A DNA stretch of 64,000 nt from Halohasta salina (GTDB lineage Archaea > Halobacteriota > Halobacteria > Halobacteriales > Haloferacaceae). The position numbers and the translations under genes were made by a program. Each line of letters begins with the position of its first letter. The stretch's first letter is position 1. Shown in pieces: positions 52,577-60,752 of the stretch. The stretch spans positions 62,001 to 126,000 of the forward strand of contig NZ_JAMZIE010000002.1 in assembly GCF_024178165.1 (NCBI RefSeq). The letters run 5' to 3'. The notes under the pieces are model-generated. The model searched no databases, was not told the origin of the DNA, and was given only the letters and a program-made list of their open reading frames with translations.

Positions 52577-52913
52577 GGGTCCCAACCATCGCCGGCTGAA
52601 CCGGCATGACCTGTGCGTTGTTACCGAATACAAAAATGAGTTGGCTTTCATGACAACACTGAATCAAAATCGGCGCTGGCAGTCGCCCCACACCACGCCG
52701 CGTCCGACCGCTGAGTATGTAACTCGAATAATCACATATTAGTGCCCGTTTTGCATACGTTCGCCCGTGGTACGCCGCCGGTATCCCGGTCCCAACCAGC
52801 TACCGAGCGTACCACGGGCGTGACTGCCCACCGTACAGTCACGCTTCGACCGGTGTCGACGCCGGCATGCACAACCGAATTCCTTTATATACTCGCGGTC
52901 GTTCATTTGTACA
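52577..52913. other. Intergenic region between TrmB regulator and acyltransferase
   Basis: 337 bp holding promoters for two divergent genes. TTTATATA at 52884-52891 is the TATA for the acyltransferase. No ORF is supported here. Confidence 0.5.
52884..52891 (+). promoter_or_regulatory. TATA box of the acyltransferase gene
   Basis: TTTATATA is centred about 26 bases before the ATG at 52914, the spacing of a leaderless archaeal transcript. Confidence 0.6.
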
Positions 52914-53867
52914 ATGACGAAGCGACACGTGTCTCTACCCGCGGACGCGGCCGTGGGTGTCCGAGGGTTCATCGACGAGGTCGACGAGCGGTTGTCCTCG
53001 GACGAAGAGACCTGCGCGGTCGTCGAGGACGTGCTGGTCGACCTGTTCGGCGACAGACAAGCCTACGAGGCCTGGCAGGCCGGCCAGTCGGTCTCGCCGG
53101 CGACCAGAGTTCGTCTCCAGGGGTACGACCCATGCAACGCGACCGTCGAAGCCGAGTACTACGCCGAGAAAAACGAGGAGAAGTTCCAGCGATCCAAACA
53201 CCTCCAGTGGCTCTGGCGACAGTTCGACGCGACGCCGATGGCCGACAACGTCGAGTTCGCCCTCCAGTTCCGTCGGATGCTCGCCGATCACCTCTTCGAG
53301 GAGTGCGGTGACAACTGCCGCTTTTTCAAGGGAATCACGTTCACCTACGGCCACAACATTTCCGTCGGCGACAATACCGTAATCCACGATGACGTCCACC
53401 TCGACGACCGCGGCAAACTCACTATCGGCGACCGGGCGTCGATCTCCGACGGCGTCCACATCTACAGCCACGACCACGACGTCGTCGACCAGACTGCGGT
53501 TCGGAACTACCACACCGTCGTCGAGGACGATGCCCGTCTCACCTACGACGCGATGATCCGAGCGGGCTGCCGCATCGGCGAGAACGCCATCGTCGGCGCT
53601 CGCGCCGTGGTTCAGGGCGACGTGCCCGACCACCACGTGGCCGTCGGGATGGCGGCCAAGAGCGTCAAAATCAAACCCGGCTGGGAGTCGGCAGCCGAAC
53701 CGGTCGACGACGGTCGACTCCCGAATCGGCAGGCCGACCGCGAGATCGAATACGAGATCGACAACGAGATCGAGATCTTCGACGAGTTCCAGCGGTCGCT
53801 GTCGCCGCCGGACGCCGAGCCAGCGATCCCCGACGAGCCGGACCCCAACCAACCGGACGCCGAGTAA
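52914..53867 (+). CDS. Left-handed beta-helix (hexapeptide) acyltransferase
   Basis: A 317-residue acyltransferase of the LbH family (maltose/galactoside O-acetyltransferase-like). After a helical lead of about 125 residues, hexapeptide turns appear: GHNISVGDNTVIHDDVHLDD and LTIGDRASISDGVHIYSHDHD (catalytic His region), then AGCRIGENAIVGARAVVQGDV. It should transfer an acetyl group to a sugar or small molecule. The C-terminus is an acidic Pro/Asp/Glu-rich tail, probably flexible. It is followed after 12 bp by the Nmad3-like gene, so they likely form an operon. Confidence 0.82.
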   Translation: MTKRHVSLPADAAVGVRGFIDEVDERLSSDEETCAVVEDVLVDLFGDRQAYEAWQAGQSVSPATRVRLQGYDPCNATVEAEYYAEKNEEKFQRSKHLQWLWRQFDATPMADNVEFALQFRRMLADHLFEECGDNCRFFKGITFTYGHNISVGDNTVIHDDVHLDDRGKLTIGDRASISDGVHIYSHDHDVVDQTAVRNYHTVVEDDARLTYDAMIRAGCRIGENAIVGARAVVQGDVPDHHVAVGMAAKSVKIKPGWESAAEPVDDGRLPNRQADREIEYEIDNEIEIFDEFQRSLSPPDAEPAIPDEPDPNQPDAE

Positions 53868-53879
53868 CCACCCCTGCCC

Positions 53880-54620
53880 GTGGCCAAAAGTATCGCGATC
53901 AACGTCGCTGCCAACACCAACCTCCCGGGGTTTCGTGGCCCGATCTACCCCGACGGGCAGTTCGTCTACCTCCCGATCCCCGAACGCGAACCGACCGTCG
54001 AGACGGTGCCGACGTACGGCGACCTCCTCCCGAAGCTCGATCCGCTGCCGTTCTCGGTCGACGACAACCTCCACGACCGGCGGGTTCATCTCGATCCGGA
54101 GTTCGCCGAGTATCCCGCCTGCAGCCGGTACACCTACGGCGACGAACACGGCGTCAAAGCCGGGCCGCTGGCGGCGTTGGAGCCGGGCGACTCGCTGTTC
54201 TTCTATGCCACGCTCACCCGCCACGAGCCACCCGCCGGGGTCGACACCGGTCCGCCGGTCGACTGGGTGGCTCCCGACTGGGGTGCGTATCTGATCGGCG
54301 AGTTCCGCGTCGACCGCGTGTTCGATGCCGAGGCCTGTGCCGACCTCTCGGCGTTCGATCGCCACGGCGTCGCATCCAACGCCCATTGCGAGCGCGACCC
54401 CTTCGACGCGAAGGTGCTGGTGGTCGGCACCGACGACTCGCGGCTGTTCGACCGGGCGGTCCCGCTGAGTGCTCCCGAGGCGGGTGCCACCGCCAACCGA
54501 CTCGTCACGGGCCTCTCGAACGACTCCGGGAAGGGACCGTGGTGGCGTCGACGCCTGTGGTTCGACGCCGAGGCGACCGACCGGCTCCGAGCGATCGTCG
54601 ACGGCGAGGTCCCGATTTGA
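53880..54620 (+). CDS. Nmad3-like putative nucleotide-modification-associated protein
   Basis: A 246-residue soluble protein starting with GTG at 53880, 12 bp after the acyltransferase. It begins AKSIAINVAANTNLPGFRGP. The PACSRYTYGDEHGVKAGPL part (near residue 80), ASNAHCERDPFDAKVLVVGT and SNDSGKGPWWRRR blocks look strongly conserved. The best recollected match is the Nmad3 family, predicted from gene neighbourhoods to act in nucleotide or base modification. No phage or restriction genes are near. The link to the acyltransferase suggests a modification using an acyl or acetyl group, an inference only. Confidence 0.5.
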   Translation: MAKSIAINVAANTNLPGFRGPIYPDGQFVYLPIPEREPTVETVPTYGDLLPKLDPLPFSVDDNLHDRRVHLDPEFAEYPACSRYTYGDEHGVKAGPLAALEPGDSLFFYATLTRHEPPAGVDTGPPVDWVAPDWGAYLIGEFRVDRVFDAEACADLSAFDRHGVASNAHCERDPFDAKVLVVGTDDSRLFDRAVPLSAPEAGATANRLVTGLSNDSGKGPWWRRRLWFDAEATDRLRAIVDGEVPI

Positions 54621-54713
54621 GCAGCAAAGAACTATGCCAGTCGTGGCTGAACGGCCGGTATGTACAGCAGCTACGTGTCATTGCTGTCGACCGCCCGATG
54701 GAGGCGCTGACTC

Positions 54714-55133
54714 ATGCCGAGTAGCGACGACCTACTTAAACGGCCGGTCGTCCCGATCGCCGGGGAGGACGACGCCGCGGCGACCTATCCCGCGCTGGTC
54801 GCCCACGGTGATCCCGCGGTGTGTCGACCGCTCGTGATCCACGTACTTGGCGAGGACGCACCCGAAGCCGAGACAAACCGTGCCCACGAGGCAATCGAGC
54901 GGTTCGAGTCGCTGGCGGCCGCCGACGGAATGACGGTCGATTCCGAACTGTCCCACGGCGACTCGATCGTCGACACTATCTTGGAGGCCGCCGAGGCAGC
55001 CGACGCCTCGGCGGTCGTCTTCTGTTCCCGCGGCGGTAGCGCGTGGTTCGATCTCTTGGCGGGCGGCGTGCGGACCTCGCTGCTCGCCAAAAGCGACACC
55101 CCGGTCGTGATGCTCCCCGTCGAGGGCCAGTAG
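54714..55133 (+). CDS. Universal stress protein (UspA family)
   Basis: A 139-residue protein with the UspA alpha/beta fold. VVPIAGEDDAAATYPALV is the first strand, lacking the usual VLVAVDGS start. The C-terminal nucleotide-binding-type part is VFCSRGGSAWFDLLAGGVRT and AKSDTPVVMLPVEG, which fits the G-x2-G-x9-G pattern only loosely, so ATP binding is unsure. It lies 93 bp after the Nmad3-like gene on the same strand. Confidence 0.75.
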   Translation: MPSSDDLLKRPVVPIAGEDDAAATYPALVAHGDPAVCRPLVIHVLGEDAPEAETNRAHEAIERFESLAAADGMTVDSELSHGDSIVDTILEAAEAADASAVVFCSRGGSAWFDLLAGGVRTSLLAKSDTPVVMLPVEGQ

Positions 55134-55151
55134 CCGTCGACTACCGACGCC

Positions 55152-55409
55152 TCAGTCGGGGCCGCCGACCGGCGGTTCGGTTACGGTTCCCTCGGTTTTG
55201 AGCCGGAGATACAGGTAGGCGAAATGGACGATTGCTGGGAGGACGAGCCCGCCGATAGCCCAGCCTGCGGCGACGACGACCGACTTGCCGCGGCGGAGCG
55301 CGTCACGAAACAGCCACAGCGAGACGGCGACCGTAATCAGGTAGATCACGGCCAAAATCGGGCGATCGAGGAAGACCGAAACGACGAGCGGATCGAAGGG
55401 GTAGTCCAT
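55152..55409 (-). CDS. Small membrane protein (85 aa)
   Basis: An 85-residue protein from the ATG at 55409. It has two or three hydrophobic helices (about residues 7-35 and 44-66) with a basic loop RDALRRGKS between them. The tail is hydrophilic. It is convergent with the Usp gene, with 18 bp between stops. No family was recognised; its length and good start support a real gene. Confidence 0.6.
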   Translation of the reverse strand: MDYPFDPLVVSVFLDRPILAVIYLITVAVSLWLFRDALRRGKSVVVAAGWAIGGLVLPAIVHFAYLYLRLKTEGTVTEPPVGGPD

Positions 55410-55468
55410 AGCAACTCCTGTTCGGTGAGGGGAAAGAACCCAGCGGTTCGGCGACCGTTAGTCGGTGC

Positions 55469-56752
55469 CTACCGCCACGGTTGGGACTCTTCGGTGATCT
55501 CGCCGGCCAGTGATCGTTCCATCGCCGCGGCGGGATCGTCACGGTTCGCCAGTGCCCACATGAGTTTGACTTTCGCCGTCCCGGGGAGGGTGTCACCGGC
55601 TTCGACAACACCGGCGTCGAGGAGATCGCGGCCGGTGTCGTACACCCGGTCGCAGACGCGGCCTTCGAGACACTGGCTCGTCATGGCGACAACCGTCCCG
55701 TCGTCGACCAACGCCTCGATCCGCGGGATCAGATCGGTGTGGACGTGGCCGAGGCCGGTGCCCTCGATGATCACGCCCGCCTTGTCGTCGAGGTAGTCCC
55801 ACGCAGCGGGGTCCATGCCGGGGGTGAACTTGACGAGTTCGACCTCGGGGTCGAGATCGTCTGCGAGTGCGAGGTCGACCGCGCCACGCTCGGCGTATTC
55901 GCGGTTGAAATCGAAGGCGTCGGCGGTCTCGCCGTCCGCCCCGTCGTCACGGGCGTCGGCGTAGTCGACTGTCGCCAGCGGCCGGTTGCCGACGGTCTCG
56001 AAGGCATCCCGACGCGAGGTGTGGTTCTTGCGGACGCGGGTCCCACGGTGGAGCGCACACTGCTCGTCGCTGGCCGAGGCGTGCATACAGAGTAGCACTT
56101 CCGCACAGTCGTGTTTGGCAGCCTCGACCGCACAGACCGCGTTCATCACGTTGTCGGAGGACGGCCGGTCGGCCGACCGCTGGCTGCCGGTGAAGACGAT
56201 CGGCACGGGGGTATCGAGCATAAAGGAGAGCACCGACGCGGAGTACTGCATCGTGTCGGTGCCGTGCATGACGACGACGCCGTCCGCGCCGGCCTCGATC
56301 TCCTCGTGGACCGCCCGAGCGAGTTGCTGCCAGATGGAGGGGTCCATGTTCTCGCTGAGGATGTTGGCGACGACACGCCCCCGGTAGTTGGCGCGCCCGG
56401 CGAGTTCCGGAACCGCCCGGAGGACGTCTTCGGCAGTGAACTGCGCGGTGACCGCGCCGGTTCGGTAGTCGACCGTCGAGGCGATGGTTCCGCCGGTCGA
56501 AATGAGCGACACGGTCGGCAGATCGTCGTCGAACTCGATCTCCGAGACGCCGTCGTCGTCCGGCTTGTCCTCGTCGCCGACATCGTACACGTCGGTTTCG
56601 AGCACGTCGACCGTCGCGTCGTCGCGGTCGATACCGATGTTGTAGCCGCCGTCGAGCTTCAGTACGAGGTGGTCGGCCGTCGAGGAGGGCATCAACACGC
56701 CCTCGTTTTCGACGCCCGCGTGGGTGACACGGATCCGGTCCCCTGGATTCAT
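55469..56752 (-). CDS. gatD: Glu-tRNA(Gln) amidotransferase subunit D
   Basis: A 427-residue GatD, the asparaginase-like subunit of the archaeal GatDE complex that makes Gln-tRNA(Gln) from Glu-tRNA(Gln). The N-terminal about 70 residues (GDRIRVTHAGVENEGVLMPS) form the small beta domain of GatD. The asparaginase-type core shows VSLISTGGTIASTVDYRTGA near residue 85 and VVVMHGTDTMQYSASVLSFM near residue 165, with the active-site Thr, Asp and Lys. The ATG at 56752 is the family start. The gatE partner is not in this window. It is divergent from the membrane protein at 56856. Confidence 0.93.
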   Translation of the reverse strand: MNPGDRIRVTHAGVENEGVLMPSSTADHLVLKLDGGYNIGIDRDDATVDVLETDVYDVGDEDKPDDDGVSEIEFDDDLPTVSLISTGGTIASTVDYRTGAVTAQFTAEDVLRAVPELAGRANYRGRVVANILSENMDPSIWQQLARAVHEEIEAGADGVVVMHGTDTMQYSASVLSFMLDTPVPIVFTGSQRSADRPSSDNVMNAVCAVEAAKHDCAEVLLCMHASASDEQCALHRGTRVRKNHTSRRDAFETVGNRPLATVDYADARDDGADGETADAFDFNREYAERGAVDLALADDLDPEVELVKFTPGMDPAAWDYLDDKAGVIIEGTGLGHVHTDLIPRIEALVDDGTVVAMTSQCLEGRVCDRVYDTGRDLLDAGVVEAGDTLPGTAKVKLMWALANRDDPAAAMERSLAGEITEESQPWR

Positions 56753-56855
56753 ACCGAGGGCTTGCCCAGCGGCCGACTTGAAACCACCCTTTCGAGCCGG
56801 CACTCGCCGCCGACCACGGCACAACAGCCATACATCCGGACCGCGAACGGTGGGT

Positions 56856-57359
56856 ATGGCGCGTTCCGACGAGGAGGTGCTCGACGAGATCGTCGACGAT
56901 GACATCCACAGCGGCGAGGTGGCTGGCGATCGTTCGGGGTCCGACGCCGAAGCCGTCGGCGAGAGCGACGGTTCGGCCGGTCGACTCGCGGGGCTGTTTT
57001 CGCTCAAAGCGTTTCTGCTGTCGACGGTCCTGATCGCTGTCGGCGTCGTCGGCGGCGGGGCGATCCCATTTGTCGGCACCCTCGGGTCGCTGGGTGGGCT
57101 GTTCGTCGCCGCGTTCGCCATCGGCCTCGTGGCCAGCGAGCGACGGTATCTGGAGACCGCACTCGCCGGCGGCGGGATCGTCGGGCTGAGCTTCGCGGCG
57201 AGCCTGCTGACGACCGGCGTCCTCCCGGTCGGGATGCGGTTTTTCAGGGAGTACGGTCTCGCCTTCGGCGGCCTCGGCGTCGGTCTTGGCGTGGTCGTCG
57301 CCCTTCTCGGTCACTACTTCGGCCGGGATCTCCGCGATGGGCTGACCCGAGAGATCTGA
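56856..57359 (+). CDS. Membrane protein, unknown (167 aa)
   Basis: A 167-residue protein. The first about 45 residues are acidic and soluble (EEVLDEIVDDDIHSGEVAG). Then come about four hydrophobic helices (about 50-75, 76-95, 103-120 and 128-150) with GGGAIPFVGTLGSLGGLF as a Gly-rich hairpin. The end is RDLRDGLTREI. It resembles haloarchaeal uncharacterised DUF456-like proteins, but this is a weak match. The ATG at 56856 is divergent from gatD, with 103 bp between starts. Confidence 0.6.
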   Translation: MARSDEEVLDEIVDDDIHSGEVAGDRSGSDAEAVGESDGSAGRLAGLFSLKAFLLSTVLIAVGVVGGGAIPFVGTLGSLGGLFVAAFAIGLVASERRYLETALAGGGIVGLSFAASLLTTGVLPVGMRFFREYGLAFGGLGVGLGVVVALLGHYFGRDLRDGLTREI

Positions 57360-57555
57360 TGGTCCGGGTCGACGCTGCCCGCCGCCTCGATCCAGTCGTC
57401 GGGAGCGAGCGGTGGCGGCAGCGCGGCGTCGAACGGACGATCCCGGAGATGGTCTTTGCCGGTGTTCGGATAGCACCAGCAATCGAGGCGGCACCGTGTT
57501 CGTCGCCTCCCACGGCGGTGACCTGCGAGCGATCGCGGCCGACGGGACGGCGTCG

Positions 57556-58257
57556 TCAGCCCCGGATCGTCCACTGCTCGCCGTCCCGCCGCAGGATACC
57601 GGCCTCCGCGAGCCGGCGGAGCGCCTGATCGACGGCCTCCGGCGGGGCGTTCAGCGCGGCCTCGATTGCTTCCGTCGAACTGTCGCCCTCGGCGATGGCG
57701 GCCAGGATCTTGGCATAGAACCGGCCGTCGGCGTCGATACCGGTACGTTCGGTCAGCTCGTCGAGCGTCTCGGTGAGCCGACCGTGCACCCACCGCTGGG
57801 CCAGTGATAGCTCCCGATCGAGCGACTGGAGCCGGCCGAACTCCGCGGCGAGTGACTCGATCTCGCGCCCGTCGTCCCGGTCGTCGGCGTGGTCACCCTC
57901 GGCCGGGCCACAGCCGTTTGTGACCACCTCGTCGAGCGAGAGATGAGGACACCGTCCGGACATATCCAGCGTCGAACTCGCCGGATAGGCGCTTTTCGCG
58001 CCGAAACTGTGTGGTGAGAGGTCGACCTCCAAGCGGAGGCTCCGGGTGATGTGGAAGTACTTCCGGCGCTGGTCGTCGGTCCGGCTCTCAATCAGCCCCG
58101 CCTCCTCCAGCTTGCGGAGGTGGTCGATGACCGCCTTGGGACTGACCCCGAGATAGTCGCTAATCTCGGTGACATAACAGGGTTTCTGGGAAAGCAGCCG
58201 GAGGATCCGTCGACGGTTCTCGTTGCCGAGGAGATCCAAGAGTACCGCCGAATCCAT
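57556..58257 (-). CDS. ArsR-family HTH regulator
   Basis: A 233-residue regulator. The N-terminal HTH (AVLLDLLGNENRRRILRLLS, then VTEISDYLGVSPKAVIDHLR, then RKYFHITRSLRLEV) is ArsR-type and followed by a linker. The middle has four Cys in DMSGRCPHLSLDE and TNGCGPAEG plus one in QKPCYV, so metal binding is possible. A second, C-terminal winged helix (about 178-233: EAIEAALNAPPEAVDQALRR) suggests two DNA-binding modules. It is a stand-alone gene whose start is at 58257. The neighbouring region 57360-57555 has no supported gene. Confidence 0.78.
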   Translation of the reverse strand: MDSAVLLDLLGNENRRRILRLLSQKPCYVTEISDYLGVSPKAVIDHLRKLEEAGLIESRTDDQRRKYFHITRSLRLEVDLSPHSFGAKSAYPASSTLDMSGRCPHLSLDEVVTNGCGPAEGDHADDRDDGREIESLAAEFGRLQSLDRELSLAQRWVHGRLTETLDELTERTGIDADGRFYAKILAAIAEGDSSTEAIEAALNAPPEAVDQALRRLAEAGILRRDGEQWTIRG

Positions 58258-58358
58258 ACCCGAGATTACGTGACCGCGAATAAAACGTTGTCTACCGTGT
58301 GAGTGACAGACGCCACGGGTCGACTACAACCGCCACACTGTACAGCGATTGCAGACTG

Positions 58359-59024
58359 TCACTGTCCATGATGCGTATCGAACTGCCAGGCCGCCAGCGC
58401 GACGACACCGACCGAGAGGGCGACTGTCAGGCTCGGTAACACGCCACCCGGTTCGTAGCGGAGCGGCGGATGGAGACCGAACCCGTAGTCGACCAGATCA
58501 TTGACACCAAGGAGCAAAAGCGAGAGCCCGAGGGCACCCTTCGTCGTCCGGCCGTAGTGGAGGATTGCGAACGCCAACAGGACGAACAGCAGGTGGGTGC
58601 CGATGATGAACCAGTAGTCGTAGAGTGCCGCCGGATCGAAGCCGACGTAGCGTTCGGGGCGAAGATTCAGCGCGATAGCCGTCCAGAGGCCGTACTTGAC
58701 GAGCCAGACGAACGCCAGCGTGTGGAGATACGCCAGCGGGCGGTTGATCGGAGCCTCACGGAGCCGACTGCCGAGGTTCGGCAACAGGGTCGCCAGCGAT
58801 AGCGTCACCAGCGCGATGGCGGTCGGCGAATCCGCATACAGCGGCCACAGCAGCGTCGGCACGCCGGGCATGGTGTCGACGTAGAACCGCACGCCGACCA
58901 GAAAGGCAGTCGCGGTGACCACCAGCAGGGCGACCAAACTCGGGCCGTCGGAGAGATACGCCTCGGCGTACCGGTATGGGAGGGGTCGACGGGGGGTCGG
59001 CGTCCGTGGCTCACGATCCGGCAT
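58359..59024 (-). CDS. DUF1405 membrane protein
   Basis: A 221-residue protein with about six membrane helices. The family pattern is visible in PTLLWPLYADSPTAIALV near residue 62, HTLAFVWLVKYGLWTAIAL near residue 105, and YDYWFIIGTHLLFVLLAF near residue 140. The end is GFGLHPPLRYEPGGVLPSL. The function is unknown. The ATG at 59024 is chosen, since a longer start at 59318 would read antisense to the phosphoglycerate mutase. It is divergent from gpmI, with 97 bp between starts. Confidence 0.8.
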   Translation of the reverse strand: MPDREPRTPTPRRPLPYRYAEAYLSDGPSLVALLVVTATAFLVGVRFYVDTMPGVPTLLWPLYADSPTAIALVTLSLATLLPNLGSRLREAPINRPLAYLHTLAFVWLVKYGLWTAIALNLRPERYVGFDPAALYDYWFIIGTHLLFVLLAFAILHYGRTTKGALGLSLLLLGVNDLVDYGFGLHPPLRYEPGGVLPSLTVALSVGVVALAAWQFDTHHGQ

Positions 59025-59121
59025 ACGAGTGGGTTCGTGGGTCCGCCTCAAACCCGTTTCCGTCCGAGACAGTCGACGACATGAAGCAAAGGTAATTAAT
59101 CGCGGCGGGCGAGGTCCACCC

Positions 59122-60636
59122 ATGCGAGGCGCACTTATCGTACTCGACGGCTGGGGACTCGGCGACCACGACCACCGCGACGCCGTCCGCGCCGCCGAGA
59201 CGCCGACCTTCGATCGGCTCCGCGAGGCAGGGGCGTTCGGCACCCTCCAGACACACAGCCGAGCGGTCGGCCTCCCGGAGGGACAGATGGGAAACAGCGA
59301 GGTCGGCCACCTCAACATCGGCGCGGGCCGGGTCGTAAAGCAGTCCTTTACACGGATTCAGGACTCCATCGCCGACGGCAGCTTCCGTGACAACGAGGCG
59401 CTCAACGCCGCGTTCGACTACGCCGAGGCCCACGACGGCCGGGTCCACTTCATGGGGTTGGTCAGCGACGGCGGGGTCCACTCCGATATTACCCACCTCG
59501 AAGCCCTGATCGAACTCGCCGGCGATCGGGATATCGAGGCGGTCACCCACGCCTTCACCGACGGCCGGGACACCGCCCCCCACTCCGGGGCGGGCCACCT
59601 CGAAACCGTCGCCGAGGCGGCCGCCACACACGGTACCGGCGATGTCGCCACCGTCTCGGGTCGCTATCACGCGATGGATCGGGACCAAAACTGGGAGCGA
59701 ACGAACAAGGCCTACGACGCGATCGTCAACCGCGAGGCCGAGTATACCGCCGAGACGGCCGTCGACGCCGTCGAGGCGAGCTACGAGCGCGGGGCGACCG
59801 ACGAGTTCGTCGAGCCGACACTGATAGAGGGGGGCCCCGCCCTCGCCGACGGCGATGCGGTGGTCTTCATCAACTTCCGGGCCGATCGAGCCCGCCAACT
59901 GGTACGGATGCTCGCCGACATCGACCCCGTCTGGGATATCGAGACCCATCCCCCCGACATCGAACTGGTGACGATGACCCAGTACGACAAAACGTTCGAC
60001 CTGCCGGTGGCCTACCCGCCACAGCAGCCAGAGAACACCCTCGGGGAGATCGTTTCGGATGCCGGACTCACCCAACTCCGGCTCGCCGAATCCGAGAAGT
60101 ACGCCCACGTGACCTACTTCCTCAACGGTGGCCGTGAGGTCAAGTTCGACGGCGAGCGCCGCGAGATCGTCAAGAGCCCCGACGTACCGACCTACGACCT
60201 CCAGCCGGAGATGCACGCCGAGAAGGTGACCGATACGGCGATCTCGGTGATCGAGTCCGACGACCCAGACCTGTTGGTATGCAACTACGCCAACCCCGAC
60301 ATGGTCGGCCACACCGGCGACTACGAGGCCGCCATCACCGCGGTGGAGGCCGTCGACGAACAGCTCGGGCGGCTGGTTGAGGCCATCCACGCGGCGGGCG
60401 GTCACGCGGTGATCACCGCCGATCACGGCAACGCCGACGACATGGGGACCGCCGACGACCCCCACACCGCCCACACGTTCAACCCCGCGCCGGTGATCTA
60501 TCTCACGCCCGACGGCGACGACGGCGGCCACACCGTCCGGGAGGGTGGCGCGCTCTGTGATCTCGCACCGACGCTGCTCGACGTGATGGATCTCGATCGC
60601 TCCGCGGAGATGACCGGCGAATCGCTCCTGCAGTAG
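59122..60636 (+). CDS. gpmI: 2,3-bisphosphoglycerate-independent phosphoglycerate mutase
   Basis: A 504-residue alkaline-phosphatase-fold enzyme of glycolysis and gluconeogenesis that interconverts 3- and 2-phosphoglycerate without 2,3-BPG. It starts GALIVLDGWGLGDHDHRDAV (metal-binding Asp). The catalytic Ser lies in GQMGNSEVGHLNIGAGR near residue 58. HAFTDGRDTAPHSG and VSGRYHAMDRDQNWER follow, and the second metal half ends in VITADHGNADDMG near residue 440. Length is standard for bacterial-type GpmI. The ATG at 59122 matches the family start. Confidence 0.95.
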   Translation: MRGALIVLDGWGLGDHDHRDAVRAAETPTFDRLREAGAFGTLQTHSRAVGLPEGQMGNSEVGHLNIGAGRVVKQSFTRIQDSIADGSFRDNEALNAAFDYAEAHDGRVHFMGLVSDGGVHSDITHLEALIELAGDRDIEAVTHAFTDGRDTAPHSGAGHLETVAEAAATHGTGDVATVSGRYHAMDRDQNWERTNKAYDAIVNREAEYTAETAVDAVEASYERGATDEFVEPTLIEGGPALADGDAVVFINFRADRARQLVRMLADIDPVWDIETHPPDIELVTMTQYDKTFDLPVAYPPQQPENTLGEIVSDAGLTQLRLAESEKYAHVTYFLNGGREVKFDGERREIVKSPDVPTYDLQPEMHAEKVTDTAISVIESDDPDLLVCNYANPDMVGHTGDYEAAITAVEAVDEQLGRLVEAIHAAGGHAVITADHGNADDMGTADDPHTAHTFNPAPVIYLTPDGDDGGHTVREGGALCDLAPTLLDVMDLDRSAEMTGESLLQ

Positions 60637-60752
60637 CCCGCCCGCAGGCGAGAACCGTCGGGTCGACCGAACAGGCCACTCCGGACGACTATTTTCTCAT
60701 CTGATGGGAAGCGTACTGATGTTTAACACCTGCATTCCGAACAGTCTAGCCG

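Noticed and set aside
57359-57628. 89-aa plus-strand ORF whose ATG overlaps the stop of the preceding membrane protein gene
   Set aside because: The coupling-like overlap is attractive, but the sequence has no domain, is Arg/Pro-rich and runs antisense into the ArsR-type regulator. It may be a remnant; it is not called.
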